A stretch of 64,000 nt of DNA from Hymenopus coronatus. Lineage: Eukaryota; Arthropoda; Insecta; Mantodea; Hymenopodidae. The DNA is taken from assembly GCA_030762935.1 (NCBI GenBank), contig CM060900.1:289300784-289364783 (forward strand), read 5' to 3'. The translations under genes and the position numbers were made by a program. Positions 42,650 through 54,476 of this stretch are shown piece by piece. Below the pieces are notes generated by a model. It ran no database searches, was not told the DNA's origin, and saw nothing but the letters and a program-made list of their open reading frames with translations. Position 1 is the first letter of the stretch. The number at the start of each line of letters is the position of its first letter.

Positions 42650-42689
42650 CCACCTAGGTTTACATGCTACCTCTTATGTAGGTCTCAAG

Positions 42690-43352
42690 ATGGTGGCATA
42701 CTGGAACTCTGCAATCCTGCCTCTAGCAACCATTTTTGTTGTTTGTTTTTTAACTCATTTGAGTGACCCTGTTTGGATACACACAGATGGCAGTAAGAGT
42801 GCAGACAGTGTAGATTTGCCCTTGTTATTGGAATGAACCTTATACTTAAAAGTTTGCATAGAAGCACATCCACTTACACTGCAGAGCTGTATCAAGCCAC
42901 TCACTATGTTCACCATTGAAATTTGGGTGACTGCATTATTATGAGTGATTCTTTTGGTGCACTTCAGAACGTTTGTGAGCTGTACAACTACCTTCTATTA
43001 TGCAATGCATTCAGGATGCCCTCCACATTTTAATATGCTTACTGCATTAATGTGGAGTCTGCATGGATTCCTGGTAACATTGCTCGCTTTGGAATCAACT
43101 GGTAGATTTTGCAGCAAAGCTGGCAACCACAGAACCCAATGTTGCAATTACTTGTGTTAAAGCTGAAGACTCTAGGCTTGTGCAAAGAGCACTTCTTTTG
43201 AACTGGCATGGCGAGTGGACAGCTCTCCCTGGGGGGGGGGACACTTAAGGAGTTGAAGGACCTCCCAGTAACCTGAGTAACTTCCTCATGCATATCTCAG
43301 TATGGGGAAGTGACATTGTTTCAATGCGCATTGGCTACAGTAATGTTTCACA
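42690..43352 (+). pseudogene. Element L RNase H, first part
   Basis: WIHTDGSKSADSV (catalytic Asp kept), YTAELYQA in a shifted frame and IMSDSFGALQNV identify the domain. The frame shifts several times and a 9-G run at 43,231 lies in a broken part. It stops at the cysteine-cluster side where N inserted and resumes at 44,535. Confidence 0.65.
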
Positions 43353-44534
43353 CAGTTACCATTATCTTACAATTGATAAGTTAGAAACTACTACATTTTT
43401 TGGCTTTTGGGTCCAAAACAATTTAAAATGGGAAACCCACATAAGCGAAATAAACAAAAAATTAAGTACAGCCTGCCTCATGATACGGGTACTAGCAGGA
43501 TGCGCAAGGGGGGTAATCTGTTAGAATGGCTTACTTTGCACATGCCAACCCTTTCTTAAGGTATGGCATAATATTCTGGGGAGAGTCACCTGCAAGTAAG
43601 GCGTGCTATATTATGCAGAAGAAAATAGTGAGCCATTGTAGGAGCAAGCCCAAGTACATCATGCAAACCTCTGTTTACAAAATTAGGCATTCTTCCCCTC
43701 CCTTGCATTTATTTATATGAAATAATAATATTTATCCATAAAACCAAACGATGACGACACAGATTCACTCTTTATTAAGAATAAATCTATGCATCAGTAC
43801 AATACAAGGCAAATCACAAATCTACATATTCATCAACATAACACCTCACTATTCCAAAAAAAAAAAAAAAAAAAAAACATGTTGCACTCCGGTATAAAAA
43901 TATACAATAGCTTTCTAAAATTCTTCACGGCAATATAGCAAGAAAATAGATTGAAACTTTCCCTAAAGCACATCTAATTAACCACTGATTTTATGCAATT
44001 CAAACAGTTCCTATCTATTGATTGTTATTAGTTGCCATTTCATATGTGCATATTCTTCTCATAAATTCATATATTCTTGCTTCTTTTAAATTCTTACATT
44101 GTATTTGGCATCTTACATTTTTAATCTTGTAAAAATACTGCTTATTTCATTTCGATATGACCTACATTGGTTGTATTTAATTATTCTCATTACTTTGTAT
44201 TTCATCTGTAAGGTTTACCTTTATGTTGTATTAAATTAATATGCTTATTAATAAACTTATGTCTGCATTTTAGTTTTTATATTTTAAGCTGCATAATTTT
44301 ATGTATGCTTGCAATACAATTTTGTAAATTATTAAAACTGCAATAATCTAATCATAGTGCCTAAGATTTATCTTAAATGTTCATAATTGCAATAATGTAA
44401 GACATCAAGACTACAACAAGAATTTTGTAAATAATTTTAAAAGCAATTTTTATACAGTTTTGACTTAATCCTATATCATGGTACCCATGTATATATGCAT
44501 GATCTACAGGACAAATAAAATATCTATCTCTCTA
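43353..44534 (+). mobile_element. CR1/Jockey-group LINE N, 5'-truncated
   Basis: RT thumb text (LETTTFFGFWVQNNLKWETH, then LSTACLMIRVL and MAYFAHANPFLRYGIIFWGE) is followed by a C-terminal region with YNTRQITNLHIHQHNTSLF and KIYNSFLKF. It has many stops and a run of 22 A at 43,856-43,877. A 3' UTR follows to a TATC-type end near 44,530. Same group as M. It sits in element L's RNase H coding sequence, whose reading resumes right after it. Confidence 0.7.
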
Positions 44535-44740
44535 AAGTGATCCTGCTCCTATCTCTCTGCTCTGTAGGGGGACATTTTCTGTCCGTCATGTGTTGCTATA
44601 GTGTGTTCTGCTAGCACACATATGGTCCTCTCTGCAAATTCCGGCCTAAGTTGCAAGGTCGTGGCAGATTATGACAGAGCAGTGGGTATGGTTTTTAAAT
44701 TTTTATCCAAACTGAGATTGTAATAAGGATCTGGTTTTAA
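44535..44740 (+). pseudogene. Element L ORF2 C-terminus
   Basis: DPAPISLLCRGTFSVRHVLL is the cysteine cluster expected after the interrupted RNase H, and the following text resembles the ORF2 end of D. 44,741-45,019 is 3' UTR. Confidence 0.65.
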
Positions 44741-45019
44741 TTCTATTTGTTGTATCTGATGCTAATGGACCATTCACTGTGGTTTTAATTTGTTTCTCTT
44801 CAGTGAATTTTATGAGTATTTTATTTGCCTTTATTCCCTTTTAACTTCATTGTTCCATTAGTTTTATAGATTCATCTTAATTCTGGTTTATTTCAGGTTA
44901 GTTCTATTTACAATGAATTTTATATCTACCCTTGGGTATTAATGTATTTATGATTACTGTTAATTTGCTTTTTATGAGTTGACCTTTGCCACAATTTGTT
45001 TTATAAAGTCACCAATAAC

Positions 45020-45041
45020 TAAGGCCTGGATTTTTAAGACC
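45020..45041 (+). repeat. hAT left terminal inverted repeat
   Basis: TAAGGCCTGGATTTTTAAGA, pairing with the right end at 61,445-61,465. It directly follows the split 3' tail of element L. Confidence 0.7.
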
Positions 45042-45474
45042 TAACCTTTTTTTTTCCTTGTTACTTAATGAACAAATTTCAAGATATATATTCATTTCAC
45101 ATTTTCTGGAGCAGAATGTGTGAAATTCATTTCACCTAAAAAGCCTAAATGAGGGGTATATACCTAAAATAACCTAAAAAGCAGTTTTACCGTTCTCAAA
45201 TGCAAAAAAGTTGTTTTCCCATTGAAGCACTGCATAAAATTAATTTACCACTTATGACCATTAGAAATGAGATAGCTAAAGTTACTAACACTGCATACAG
45301 TATGTCCCACACCTCCCAATGCACATCTGACATCTGGTAGCTCCTTGATGCAGGCAATAGAAGGTCCGAAGGAGCTCGCCTGCATAACAGGAATGGTCTC
45401 CAGTTATTTACTTAGAGTGCATCAGACATGTTTACTGCAACAGATTTATAATTTAACTGTTTTATGGTGAAACA

Positions 45475-45711
45475 ATGCCTAAATCCCTCTTATTGAGACA
45501 TTGGATTGCAAAAGATCCAGATTTTACTTCTGATGGTCGAGTAGTCTACTGTCAGACATGCTCCAAGCAAGTAAGTTCTCATAACTAATATAAAAACTGG
45601 TACTGCAATAACGTAACACCCATATGGAAGTGCACTTAAGATTTGACTTTTTTTTTTTTTTTCTTTCTTTTTAAATTTCAGGTTAAATGTGACAAGAAAT
45701 CACTTCTTCAA
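45475..45711 (+). pseudogene. hAT transposase exon 1, intron and start of exon 2
   Basis: Exon 1 (45,475-45,570) encodes MPKSLLLRHWIAKDPDF and ends YCQTCSKQ, the N-terminal zinc-finger half of CGBP1-like transposases. A GTAAGT donor at 45,571, a long pyrimidine tract and TTTCAG at 45,676-45,681 bound a 111-bp intron. Exon 2 resumes VKCDKKSLLQ at 45,682-45,711, where LINE M begins. The splice reading is inferred from the protein continuity and both consensus sites. Confidence 0.65.
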
Positions 45712-45932
45712 TTCAATTCAATTCATCCTTTCAGTCATTTTGTACAATGTACTTTTATAGAGGATATGCCAACTTAATAATTATATTTACAACTAAGTAA
45801 ATGAACATAGTTATAAACTAAACAAATATATACAAATATAAAGCTGATGTGCTACACAAGCGGATATTTATTACATTTTTAAAATTCATCCACACTGTGA
45901 AAGCAGTGAACCTGTAAGAAATGCTGCACCTT

Positions 45933-47000
45933 TTATTTAAATATATTATACTTTTCTGTTGCTTTTATAGAATTAGAGAGGGAATTATAGATATTTATGC
46001 AGGAATGCTGAACTCCTTTTTTACATACATTTTTTCTGTAGGAAATTAAATGCATATCATTCATATTTCTAGTGAGACAGTTATGTATATAATTGTTTGT
46101 TGGGAAGTGATGACTGCTCTTTTTCACAAATAGCACTAATTCCAGTATATACATACATGCCAGTGGAAGTATACCCAGATTTTGGAATAGTGACCTACAT
46201 GCACATAATCTTTTTTCACCACACATTGCTCTGATAGCTTGCTTTTGCTTAATAAATATCATTTGGCCTCTGGTGAATTACCCCAAAATATTATGCCATA
46301 TCTAATTCTTGAATGTATTTTAGCAAAATAAGCTATTTTTACTACTTTGTACTAACATTCTTCAGGCAAATATGTTTGTACTTAATTTAGTTGCAAGAAA
46401 GTCCACATGTGTTTTCTGTTTCAGATAATTCTGTATCCATATGCCAAGGAAATTTGTTTCCATCTTATATGTTATTGTCTTATCTTCTAATTTTTATTAC
46501 CGAATTAAGTTCATTTTTATTTTCTACAATATGAAAGTTAAGAGAGTTTTTTCAGCATTTAGTATTGAATTATTACTTTTTGTCCATGACATCAGATCTT
46601 TACTAACACTCTGTAGTGAAAGATTTAATGCTGTGTTAGATTTCTCTATTATTAATAAATTGGTATCAGCCACAAATAATGCTGTATTATGTGCTTGAAT
46701 TTTACTTTTTATGTCATTTATATACGACAGAGAAATGGGCCCAAAATAGAACTTTGGAGAACTCCATGTTTTACTTCAAGTGCATCAGAGTGAATTTTTT
46801 TGCCTGATTTAGCATTATGATTTACATATACTACTTCTGTTATTTGCTTTCTGTTTGATAGATATGATGCAAACCAATTAAAAGCTATTCCTCTGATGCC
46901 ATAGTGCAACAATTTGTTTAAGGGAATTTTGTGATCTACAGTGTTAAATACTTTGCTTAGATTTAAAAACATGCCGACAGATTTTTGCCTACTGTCTACT
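45933..47000 (-). pseudogene. LINE M reverse transcriptase remnant
   Basis: RT text reads LSKVFNTVDHKIPLNKLLHY, then GIRGIAFNWFASYLSNRKQ, VKHGVLQSSILGP (46,718-46,972). The catalytic FADD-type box is lost (ALFVADTNLLI in a shifted frame). The C-terminus (45,933-46,262) reads FIKQKQAIRAMCGEKRL and NIYNSLSNSIKATEKY. The region 47,000-48,200 is decayed RT/linker without readable motifs. Confidence 0.7.
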
Positions 47001-48206
47001 GCAGTTAAAGCACTATTTAGAAATGAGTAAATTGCAGTTTCAGTTGATTTTTATACTTATAACTATGTTGAGATTCAGTAATTATATTGTTTCTATCAAT
47101 AAAACTAAGTAGTCTTTTATACATTAGCTTCTCTAGTATTTTTGAAAACACTGACAGAATCAAGATGGGACAATGGTTACATAAGATTTTTTCCCTTTTT
47201 TATGTAGAGTTAGAGTTATACCGTTAAGAAGACTACATTCATTATATGAACAAAGGTGTAATTATATATTCTGAATGTCTTTTTATGATCACATCCAGTA
47301 TTTTGTCTATTCCTGTACTGTATTTATTACCAAGGGAATTTATTATTGAGATCGTTTCCTCTTGATCTACTTCAGCTACATACATTGAATTTATGTTACT
47401 GAAAGGAGCGTTTAGTTTAATGTAACTATTTTCATTCTTTTTTTGTAGAATTGTTTAATTATTTCTGTAGATTATGGGTTAAAATGCATAACAACCTGTG
47501 TCGGGTCAGTAATATTTTGACTATTACAATCTTGTAGCTCTGTATGAGCCTGGAAAGGAGATACTTTTTTAGTGACATATTTTACAATGTTCCATATAGC
47601 CTTTGTTTTGTTATCAGAATTTTTATGTTATTATCATTACTGTTTTGTTTGGCCTGAATTATTATCTTATTCGGTATACGTTTATTTTCTTTTTAAATGG
47701 TTATCAAATTGTGCTGTGGTTTTGTATTTTTTTTTTTTTTTTTTTTTCATCTAGTCATCAATTCTTTATACCTAAGGTTATGAGTTCTTTACTATTATTT
47801 TTACTATTTATTTTTATCGTTTTCAAGGGGAAAGCCATATTAAACTTGTACAAAAAATTGTTTATAAAAAGGCTAGATTTCTCATTTACATCAGTTGTAC
47901 TGTACATATCATGCCATGTTTTTTGGTAAGTAGATAATTCAAGTATGTAATGTTTTCTTCACCATGTATTTGCTTTTGAGCTAGTTTAGGCTTGGATTTA
48001 AGAGAAATATCAGAATAGATTTGAACAATTTGCCCTTCCTGATCACTAAATCCTGTGTATTATATTGTAGTTACAATTTGCATTGACTATAATTTGGTCA
48101 AGGGCTGCTTTTGAATAGTTAGTTATTCTTGTTGTAGATGATATTGTGTGCTTTAGATTACAAGTTTTAAGAAGGTTAAAAAGATAATTTTTTTTTTTTA
48201 TTTTTT

Positions 48207-48541
48207 TTATTTATTACTGTCTTTAAGAAAATGAATATTTAGATCACCACATAAAATAAGTTTCCTATTTGGTTTTGCAAGGGAGTTGAATAATTTCTCT
48301 AGATTATTTTGAAAGTTTGTAGTATTGCCATTCAGAGCAGGGTATAAAGTTACTAATGTGATTCCTAACATTACCAAATCAAGAACCACGACTTCAAACT
48401 CACCTTCTCTACATAATGCGTGCTTATGCTTTCGAATTTAAGATTATTTTTTACAAATATACATATACCACCGCCTCCTTTATTTTCCCTGAAAAATGCA
48501 TTTCCTAATGTGAAATTTGTTAGTTACAGACAGCTTATTTC
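48207..48541 (-). pseudogene. LINE M endonuclease, middle part
   Basis: RENKGGGGICIFVKNN and, after a frame change, NRKLILCGDLNIHF match an APE-like endonuclease. It is cut at 48,541 by the target duplication of LINE C. Confidence 0.65.
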
Positions 48542-48551
48542 ATCTCTTTTT
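48542..48551 (+). repeat. LINE C target-site duplication, left
   Basis: ATCTCTTTTT, identical to 54,477-54,486. Confidence 0.8.
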
Positions 48552-49447
48552 CTCCCCCATGGGGCCTACTATGGTAGGTATGGGTTTAATGCAACTGGGT
48601 GTTCCCGAGTCATTCACCGCCTTCATCATCCCCCATCGCCACAAACTGAGCCATGTTTTGCGTTCGTGTGCACATTTGTCTGTGCGTATTTGTTTGTGTC
48701 TGTTCTTGTGGGTGCGAGTTTACTCGCCTCATATCCTTCCTCTTCTAGGCTTATTCCCTACATATTTAGTCTTAAGGCTTTAGATTTATTAACTCCTCCC
48801 TCAACAACAGGGATCTTTCTTCTATCTCTGTGGTTCCTGTCCCACGGTTCCAGCACGGCTTCCAGCTTGTGTGCTTTTTAGAGGTCTCATGCATGACGGT
48901 TGAGTGGACCCTTCACACTGTCCCTATGTATAAGCCTTAGGTGCCGAGCTCGTCTATACCGATATGTACACCCACGTAGCTTCTCTGGGAGCCCGGCCCG
49001 TACTAATCTCCTTACGAACGCAGGTCGTCGGGTTAGAATCACGGGCCGGATGCGTTGCCGCTATCGCAAACCCTTGTAATCAACCACAAGTCCCCTGAAT
49101 CCATGGATGTATCATTGCACACCATGGCCTAAAGTGGTAGGTCACAGGGAGGTTACACCTGTGGTAGGGGCATAAAGCCGGGTTGTGCATGGTGGAAGGC
49201 TTACCCGTATGGATCAGCAATGGAGGCTGGAGTGTACCTCCTCCTAAGTACTCCGTGAGATCGGTCTGGGAGGGGTATCCCAGGCGGCACAGACCGGAAA
49301 GTATTTTTGGTGTCTTTTTCTCTTTCCCCCGGATGGCAGGCTAACGCCGACAGTGCCGGAAGGGGCTACTTCATCATGATCCCTCCGCGCAAAACTCTTC
49401 CATTTGACCGCTTTGTGGTTGTGACTTTGGCTTGCGAATAAAAAATT
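48552..49447 (+). promoter_or_regulatory. LINE C 5' UTR with one monomer and conserved leader blocks
   Basis: The monomer (48,552-48,620) carries GGGGCCTACTATGGTAGGTA. The leader shares GTGGTTCCTGTCCCACGG (48,828), AATCAACCACAAGTCCCC (49,078) and GGATGGCAGGCTAACGCC (49,331) with elements A and K. No coding capacity is evident. Confidence 0.65.
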
Positions 49448-50486
49448 ATGCGAGATATTAACCCATTTTATATTCAACGGGAAATTGACAGGGTCTGTGG
49501 TATAGTAAACAACGCAACCATGACCAGAGACGGTACGCTGTAAGTGGAAACCAAGAACGTAGACCAGTCTCTGAAGCTCCTGAAAGCCGGCTTGTTGGGT
49601 TCCTACCCAATAACGCTAGCCCCACATAATTCTCTGAATACTAGTACAGGCGTGGTGACCACCACCTGTTTGGACGTTCTTTCAAATGCAGACATTGATT
49701 CCCATCTCTCCGACCAGGGTGTATGTCAGGCGTACCGTCTTCTAGGTAAACGTGATGGTCAGTCGGTTGCGTTGCAAACGGTATCCCTAACACTCAAAGA
49801 CCTGAGGCCCTTTACTGTGAGACCGTATGTGCCGACTCCCTTGCATTATTTTCGGTGTCAGAAATTTGGTCATACCCAAAATCGGTACACCTTCGACGCT
49901 ACATGTGAACGTTGCGGCCAACCTGCTCACGGAGAAACTGCTTGTGCTCTAGACCCTTATTGCGTCCATTGCAAAGAGAACCATCCATCTACCTCGCGGT
50001 AATGTCCACGCTTTCTCGAGGAAAAAGCCATCCAGGAGTTGCGGGTTAAGGGACGCCTAGCTTTGCCTGAAGCCCGGCGTCGCTTCCTACAACTGCAGCC
50101 TGCGACCATCTCAGGCTACGCATCAGTGCTCTACAGTACTCCTGTTTCCTCACTGGCACTACAAACCGTACCCGTAGCCGACGCGTGTATACAAACAGAG
50201 CAGTCGCCTAGCACAACAACTTTGCAGTCTTCAAAATCAATAGCACCCACTGCCTCAAGTTCTATTTCTCCAGAACCCGCTAGTTAGACCAACACCATCT
50301 GTCGCTGCTCCTCATGAGCGCAGTCGTAAGAAACTCAAGGCCGCTGATAAACCTTCCAAGTCCTGTTCTCGTTCTACGAACCGTAGGGAATCTTCCGCAT
50401 CCCGAACATCAGCGGATAGCGGCGACGAAAGAGGTTATACTCTTGTGGGTCCAAAGAGTGTAAAGAACAAGAAACGCCCACCTTAA
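49448..50486 (+). pseudogene. LINE C ORF1 (Gag-like)
   Basis: The ATG at 49,448 starts MRDINPFYIQREIDRVCG, as in A. The same frame continues through in-frame TAA codons at 49,541 and 50,000 to a TAG at 50,285. A shift near 50,270 leads to the original end (SVKNKKRPP, TAA 50,484). Zinc knuckles are a first with FRCQKFGHTQNRY (last Cys lost), CERCGQPAHGETAC and CVHCKENHPSTSR (last Cys just after the second stop). EARRRFLQLQPATISGYASV follows. Confidence 0.8.
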
Positions 50487-50580
50487 GTTCAACTATTTCG
50501 TTTCCGCCAGTCATTTGCTTCCCAGCTGCAAACTCCTAGTTTGATTCATCGATAATATTTCACGCCTCTAACTGTGCCCC

Positions 50581-51650
50581 ATGGCTCTCCTGACGTGGAA
50601 TATCCGCGGTGTCCGTACCCATAGGGCCGAATTGCAGCTGTTACTACGGTCCTATAACCCTCTGGTTCTGTGTTTGCAGGAGAAAATGCTTCGCCCCTAC
50701 GATGCTTTTGCCCTGCACCAATACCTTCCTGTGCGGGATGATGTTACACTGGAGGACGGCTCTCCTGCTCATGAGGGTGTTATGATCCTAACGCGCAATG
50801 ATAGCCGGTCTCGCTTACCACTACCTAGCAAGCTGCTGCTATCCGACTTACCCTTCCTGGTTTCTCCTTTGCTGTATGTAATGTCTACGTTCCGGCTTCA
50901 ACTATCCTCTGCGCCGCTGACGTGCTCCATCTTTTGTCTCAGCTCCCGGCACCTTTTCTATTGCTGGTAGATTTTAATGCCCACCATCCCCTATGGGTTT
51001 CCCCTACGGCCTGAGCGCGGGGGACTGTTCTTGCTGACCTTTTCGTTGAATATAGCCGCTCGGTTCTGAACACCGGTGAACCTACTCTCATTTCCGATTC
51101 TTCTGCCACGCTATCCTACCTGGACCTTTCTGTTTGCTCTGCACAGCTTGCTCGCCGCTTTCAGTGGAACGTAGTATGAGACTCTCATTCTAGTGATAAT
51201 TCCCCTTGTGTAATTACTTTGCTCTCACACCGCATTTCCTCCTCGCGTGCGAGTTTTTGTCAGCTAAGTCGAAATAGGCTCTTTTCCGCTCTGGCTGTTT
51301 TCAGCGACCGCCAGTTCGACTCAGTTAACCACATAGTCGAGCATTTCAACTCTGTCGTGATCTCCGCTGCCGAGCAATCAATATCGCGGTCGTCTTCCTA
51401 TCCTAGACGATGGTGGACTACCGAGTGCCGCGATGCTTTTCGTGGTCGTACGCGGGCTCTTCGGGTATTTCGCCATCACCCTACTTTGGAGCATTTGATC
51501 AATTTTAAACAAACACGCGCCCGGGCACTGCGCATTATTCGAGATAGCAGACGGGCTTCCTGGGCTTCGTTTGTGGAAACATTCAGTTGCACAACACCTT
51601 CATCTGTTGTGTGTGAGAAACTCCGCCGTGTTGCCGGTAAGCAGACTTAG
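50581..51650 (+). pseudogene. LINE C ORF2 endonuclease and linker
   Basis: It starts MALLTWNIRGVRTHRAELQL with CLQEKML and VMILTRND to about 50,805. A frameshift follows; VDFNAHHP-like sequence near 50,970 and LDLSVCSAQLA near 51,120 appear in other frames. The linker (51,219-51,650) reads FRGRTRALRVFRHHPTLEHL and TPSSVVCEKLRRVAGKQT. ORF2 begins 95 bases after the ORF1 end. Confidence 0.75.
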
Positions 51651-51844
51651 TGCCATACCGGGGCTTCTCGTGAGAACAGACACCCTCGCTGATCTTGTTG
51701 CTGTTGCAGACACCCTTGGTAGCACGTTCGCAACTGCGTCCAGCTCCGCCAATCCCGGCGTTTCGTGCCATTAAGGCAGACGTGGAGTCTCAGTGGCTCT
51801 CTTTCCGGTCCTTGGATACCTAGTGCTATAACTCTGATTTAAGC

Positions 51845-53040
51845 ATGCGGGAGCTGGATGCCTATTTAGCATCATCTCGACACTCCGCTCCAGGACCCGA
51901 TGGTCTCCATATCGCCATGCTACAGAACCTCCCTTCTGACAGTAAGCTATGTCTCCTAAAGCTGTACAACCTCGTTTGGCACGAGGGTAGGTTTCCTACG
52001 GCTTGGCGCGAAGCCACCTTTGTTCCCATTTTAAAACCGCGGAAGGATCGTAATCTTCCTTCCAGTTACCGTCCTATCTTCCTCACCAATGCGGTTTGTA
52101 AGGTGATGGAGCGTATGATCAATGGACGCTTACGATGGTGGCTCGAGTCTGAGAAACTTCTGTGCAACATGCAGTTCAGCTTTCGCCGATACTGCTTCAC
52201 GACTGACCACTTTGTCTCCCTCTCGACTCACACCCTGAATGGTTTTCTTCGGAAGTGTCAAACTGTGGCCATAATGTTCGATCTGGAGACATCTTATGAC
52301 ACTTGCTGGAAGGCTGGCTTACTGCGTACCTTGCATAGTTGGGGCTGGCGTGGCCGTCTTCCAGGGTTCCTCAGGGAGTTGATGAAGGACCGGCTGTTTC
52401 GTGTGCGTGTGGGCTCTGTTTGCTCCCGTGTTTTTAGTCAGGAGAACGGAGTACCTCAAGAGTCGGTACTCAGCGTCACTTTCTTCGCTGTTGCCATCAA
52501 ACTCATTGTTGAGTGTGTTGCTGCTGGTATCTCTTCCTTTTTATTTGTGGACGATTTTGCAATTTATTGCAGTTCTCGGAGGACGTGTCTTTTGGAGCGT
52601 CGCCTTACAGGCATGTATTCACCGTCTACATGCATGAAGTGTTACAAACGGCTTCCGTTTTTCTTCCGAGAAGACAGTTTCTGTCACCTTCTGGCGTCGG
52701 AAACCATACGAACCGCCTTCTCTACATCTCGGGACCGAACCGCTGCCCTTCGCCGAAACTGTGAAGTTTCTAGGCTTGGTATTCGATAGGAAGCTTAGCT
52801 GGTCAACTCATATCTCTTCTCTGAAAGCTAGATATGATTGTGCACTTAATATTTTACGTGTTTTATGTGGCACATCCTGGGGAGCATATCCCACCGTGCT
52901 ATTATAGCTTTACCGTTCGCTTGTTCGCTCTAAACTTGATTACGGGTGCATTGTGTACTCTTCTGCATGTCTTTCGGTTTTACGACGGTTAAACCCAGTT
53001 CACCATCGAGGCATTCGTCTAGCCCTGGGTAGGTTTCCGA
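51845..53040 (+). pseudogene. LINE C reverse transcriptase
   Basis: The open frame 51,845-52,789 has APGPDGLHIAMLQNLP, PRKDRNLPSSYRPIFLTN, MFDLETSYDTCW, NGVPQESVLSVTFF and SFLFVDDFAIYCSS. Both catalytic Asp residues are intact at about 52,540-52,560. The usual Gly in the PQG motif is Glu. The frame shifts after about 52,600. The C-terminal part (KFLGLVFDRKLSW-like, KLDYGCIVYSSA) continues to about 53,040 in other frames. Confidence 0.8.
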
Positions 53041-53055
53041 CTATGGGTTATTATT

Positions 53056-54209
53056 TTGTCTGCGGAGGCTGGTGAACCTCCGCTGTCTCATAGGCGTGAC
53101 CTGTTTCTTTGCAGCTATGCTATCCACCTCTTTGCTTCGCCAGTTGACCCGTCTTTCAGGTTATTCTTTGACGAGCCTCTTGATCGTCAATATGCTGTCA
53201 GCGCGCTTGCCTTGCTTCCCGCAGGAGTTCGTTTTCGTCTGCTTCGGATCTTGAATGTTCACCTACCGCCGGTGTTTCCACAGGGAAATTGTTCATTCCC
53301 CGCTTGGATACGTTGCGACATCCAATTCCACCTTCGGTTGGCATCCAAGCCGAAATCAACGACTCCACCTTCAGTCTTCCGCTCCGCATTTTTAGAGTTG
53401 CAGGCTGAGTTTCCCAAACATTGTGCTATTTACACGGATTGTACCAAGGAAGACTGTGGTATGGGAGGTGCTTTCGCTTTTAATTCGCGGAGTTATACAT
53501 TTCATCTTTTGGGGCAATGTTCGATTTCACCGCCGAACATTTTGGTATCTCTTAGGCTCTTGTTTTTATCCGGGGACAGGATTTAAGACAGTTTGTTATT
53601 TGTAGCGATTATCTCAATGCACTACAGGGCCTGCGTGAGCTGTATCCATGCCATCCCTTGATACTGCGTATTCAGGATCGCCTGCAATCGCTCGCTGACG
53701 CTGGCGTCAGCGTGTCGTTTCTTTGGGTTCGTAGTCACTTAGGTGTGAGCGGAAACGAACAAGCGGACACATCTGCCAAGTCTGCAATTTTATTGCCTAA
53801 TGTTTTTAGCACCACCGTTCCTCCAGGTGATGCTCGTGTTCACCTGCGCAGGGCCGTTCTTTCGCGCTGGTTCGCGGAATGGTCCGGGGTGCGTGGCAAC
53901 AAACTGAGAGTGGTGAAGTCCCTTTCTGTCCCCTGGCCTACTTTCTCGCGTGCATGTCGCCGCGATGTGGTGGTTTTAGCACGACTGCGTATCGGGCATT
54001 GCCGGCTTAGCCACCAGCATGTTTTACGTGGGGAACCCGCACCTCAAGGTGCTTCGTGCAACGAGCCTGTGACGGTGCGTCATCTTTTATTGGAGTGCCA
54101 ACATTATACTGTGCTGCGTGCGTCTCTGTGTCTGCCTATTGACATCCCCACCACTCTGGCCGACAACCCTGTTTCCTGTGACGTAGTTTTTAATTTTCTC
54201 CGCCACTGA
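53056..54209 (+). pseudogene. LINE C RNase H domain and cysteine cluster
   Basis: AIYTDCTKEDCGMGGAFAFN holds the first catalytic Asp, with Gly-Ser replaced by Cys-Thr. The second block is lost in a frameshift near 53,540-53,590. The final part (53,658-54,209) includes SHLGVSGNEQADTSAKSA with the last Asp and a cysteine cluster (CNEPVTVRHLLLEC). The TGA at 54,207-54,209 ends ORF2. Confidence 0.75.
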
Positions 54210-54395
54210 AGGATGTACAGTAGGGTTTAATTTTATCTTGTGGTTTTAGCTTTTTACCGACTTGTGTTTTTAGTCCCTCGGTTTTAGTCTGGCTTTGGTA
54301 GACTTCTTATGCTCTCCCTAGATTTTGCCCTTGTGTGGTACTCCTGTTTTAGTGATTTTTATGACTTTTAATTTTTAGCTCTTTTATTTACCCTA

Positions 54396-54476
54396 AGGCG
54401 CTAATAACCTATGCAGTTGTGCGCCCTAAAATATACCACCCCCACCAATACCACCACCACCGCCACCCCCCTACTA
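54396..54476 (+). terminator. LINE C 3' hairpin and tail
   Basis: AGGCGC (54,396-54,401) and GCGCCCT (54,421-54,427) pair around a loop with TAATAACCTATGCAGTTGT. The tail is ACC-rich (CCACCAATACCACCACCACC). 54,210-54,395 is 3' UTR. Confidence 0.65.

Larger units (their letters stand above)
42650..45019 (+). mobile_element. RNase H LINE L, left part
   Basis: This 5'-truncated LINE starts just before the RNase H domain, directly behind the tail of the preceding fragment. It is interrupted by CR1-group LINE N inside RNase H, and by an hAT transposon within its 3' hairpin. The left half of the hairpin region (AAAGTCACCAATAAC) ends at 45,019 and the right half resumes at 61,466. Confidence 0.7.
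45710..48541 (-). mobile_element. CR1/Jockey-group LINE M, 3' portion
   Basis: The minus strand reads from endonuclease (ENKGGGGICIFVKNNLKFES near 48,480, then LILCGDLNIHFL near 48,230) through RT to the C-terminus, and ends with an AATTG-type repeat tail at about 45,710-45,725. Frames are broken throughout. Its endonuclease N-terminus lies on the far side of LINE C at 54,487-54,640. Confidence 0.75.
48552..54476 (+). mobile_element. RNase H LINE C, full length
   Basis: It is 5,925 bp long and bounded by identical 10-bp duplications. It has one 5' monomer, a leader, ORF1, ORF2 (endonuclease, RT, RNase H), a 3' hairpin and an ACC-rich tail. It sits in LINE M on the opposite strand, so it is younger than M. 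It keeps the RT FVDD box, but stops and frameshifts in both ORFs make it inactive. Confidence 0.85.

Noticed and set aside
47572..47929. Hydrophobic frames over a T run near 47,729
   Set aside because: Low-complexity T-rich sequence, antisense to decayed LINE M.
48420..48881. 153-codon plus-strand frame
   Set aside because: It crosses from antisense of LINE M into the 5' UTR of LINE C, so it is a chance fusion frame.
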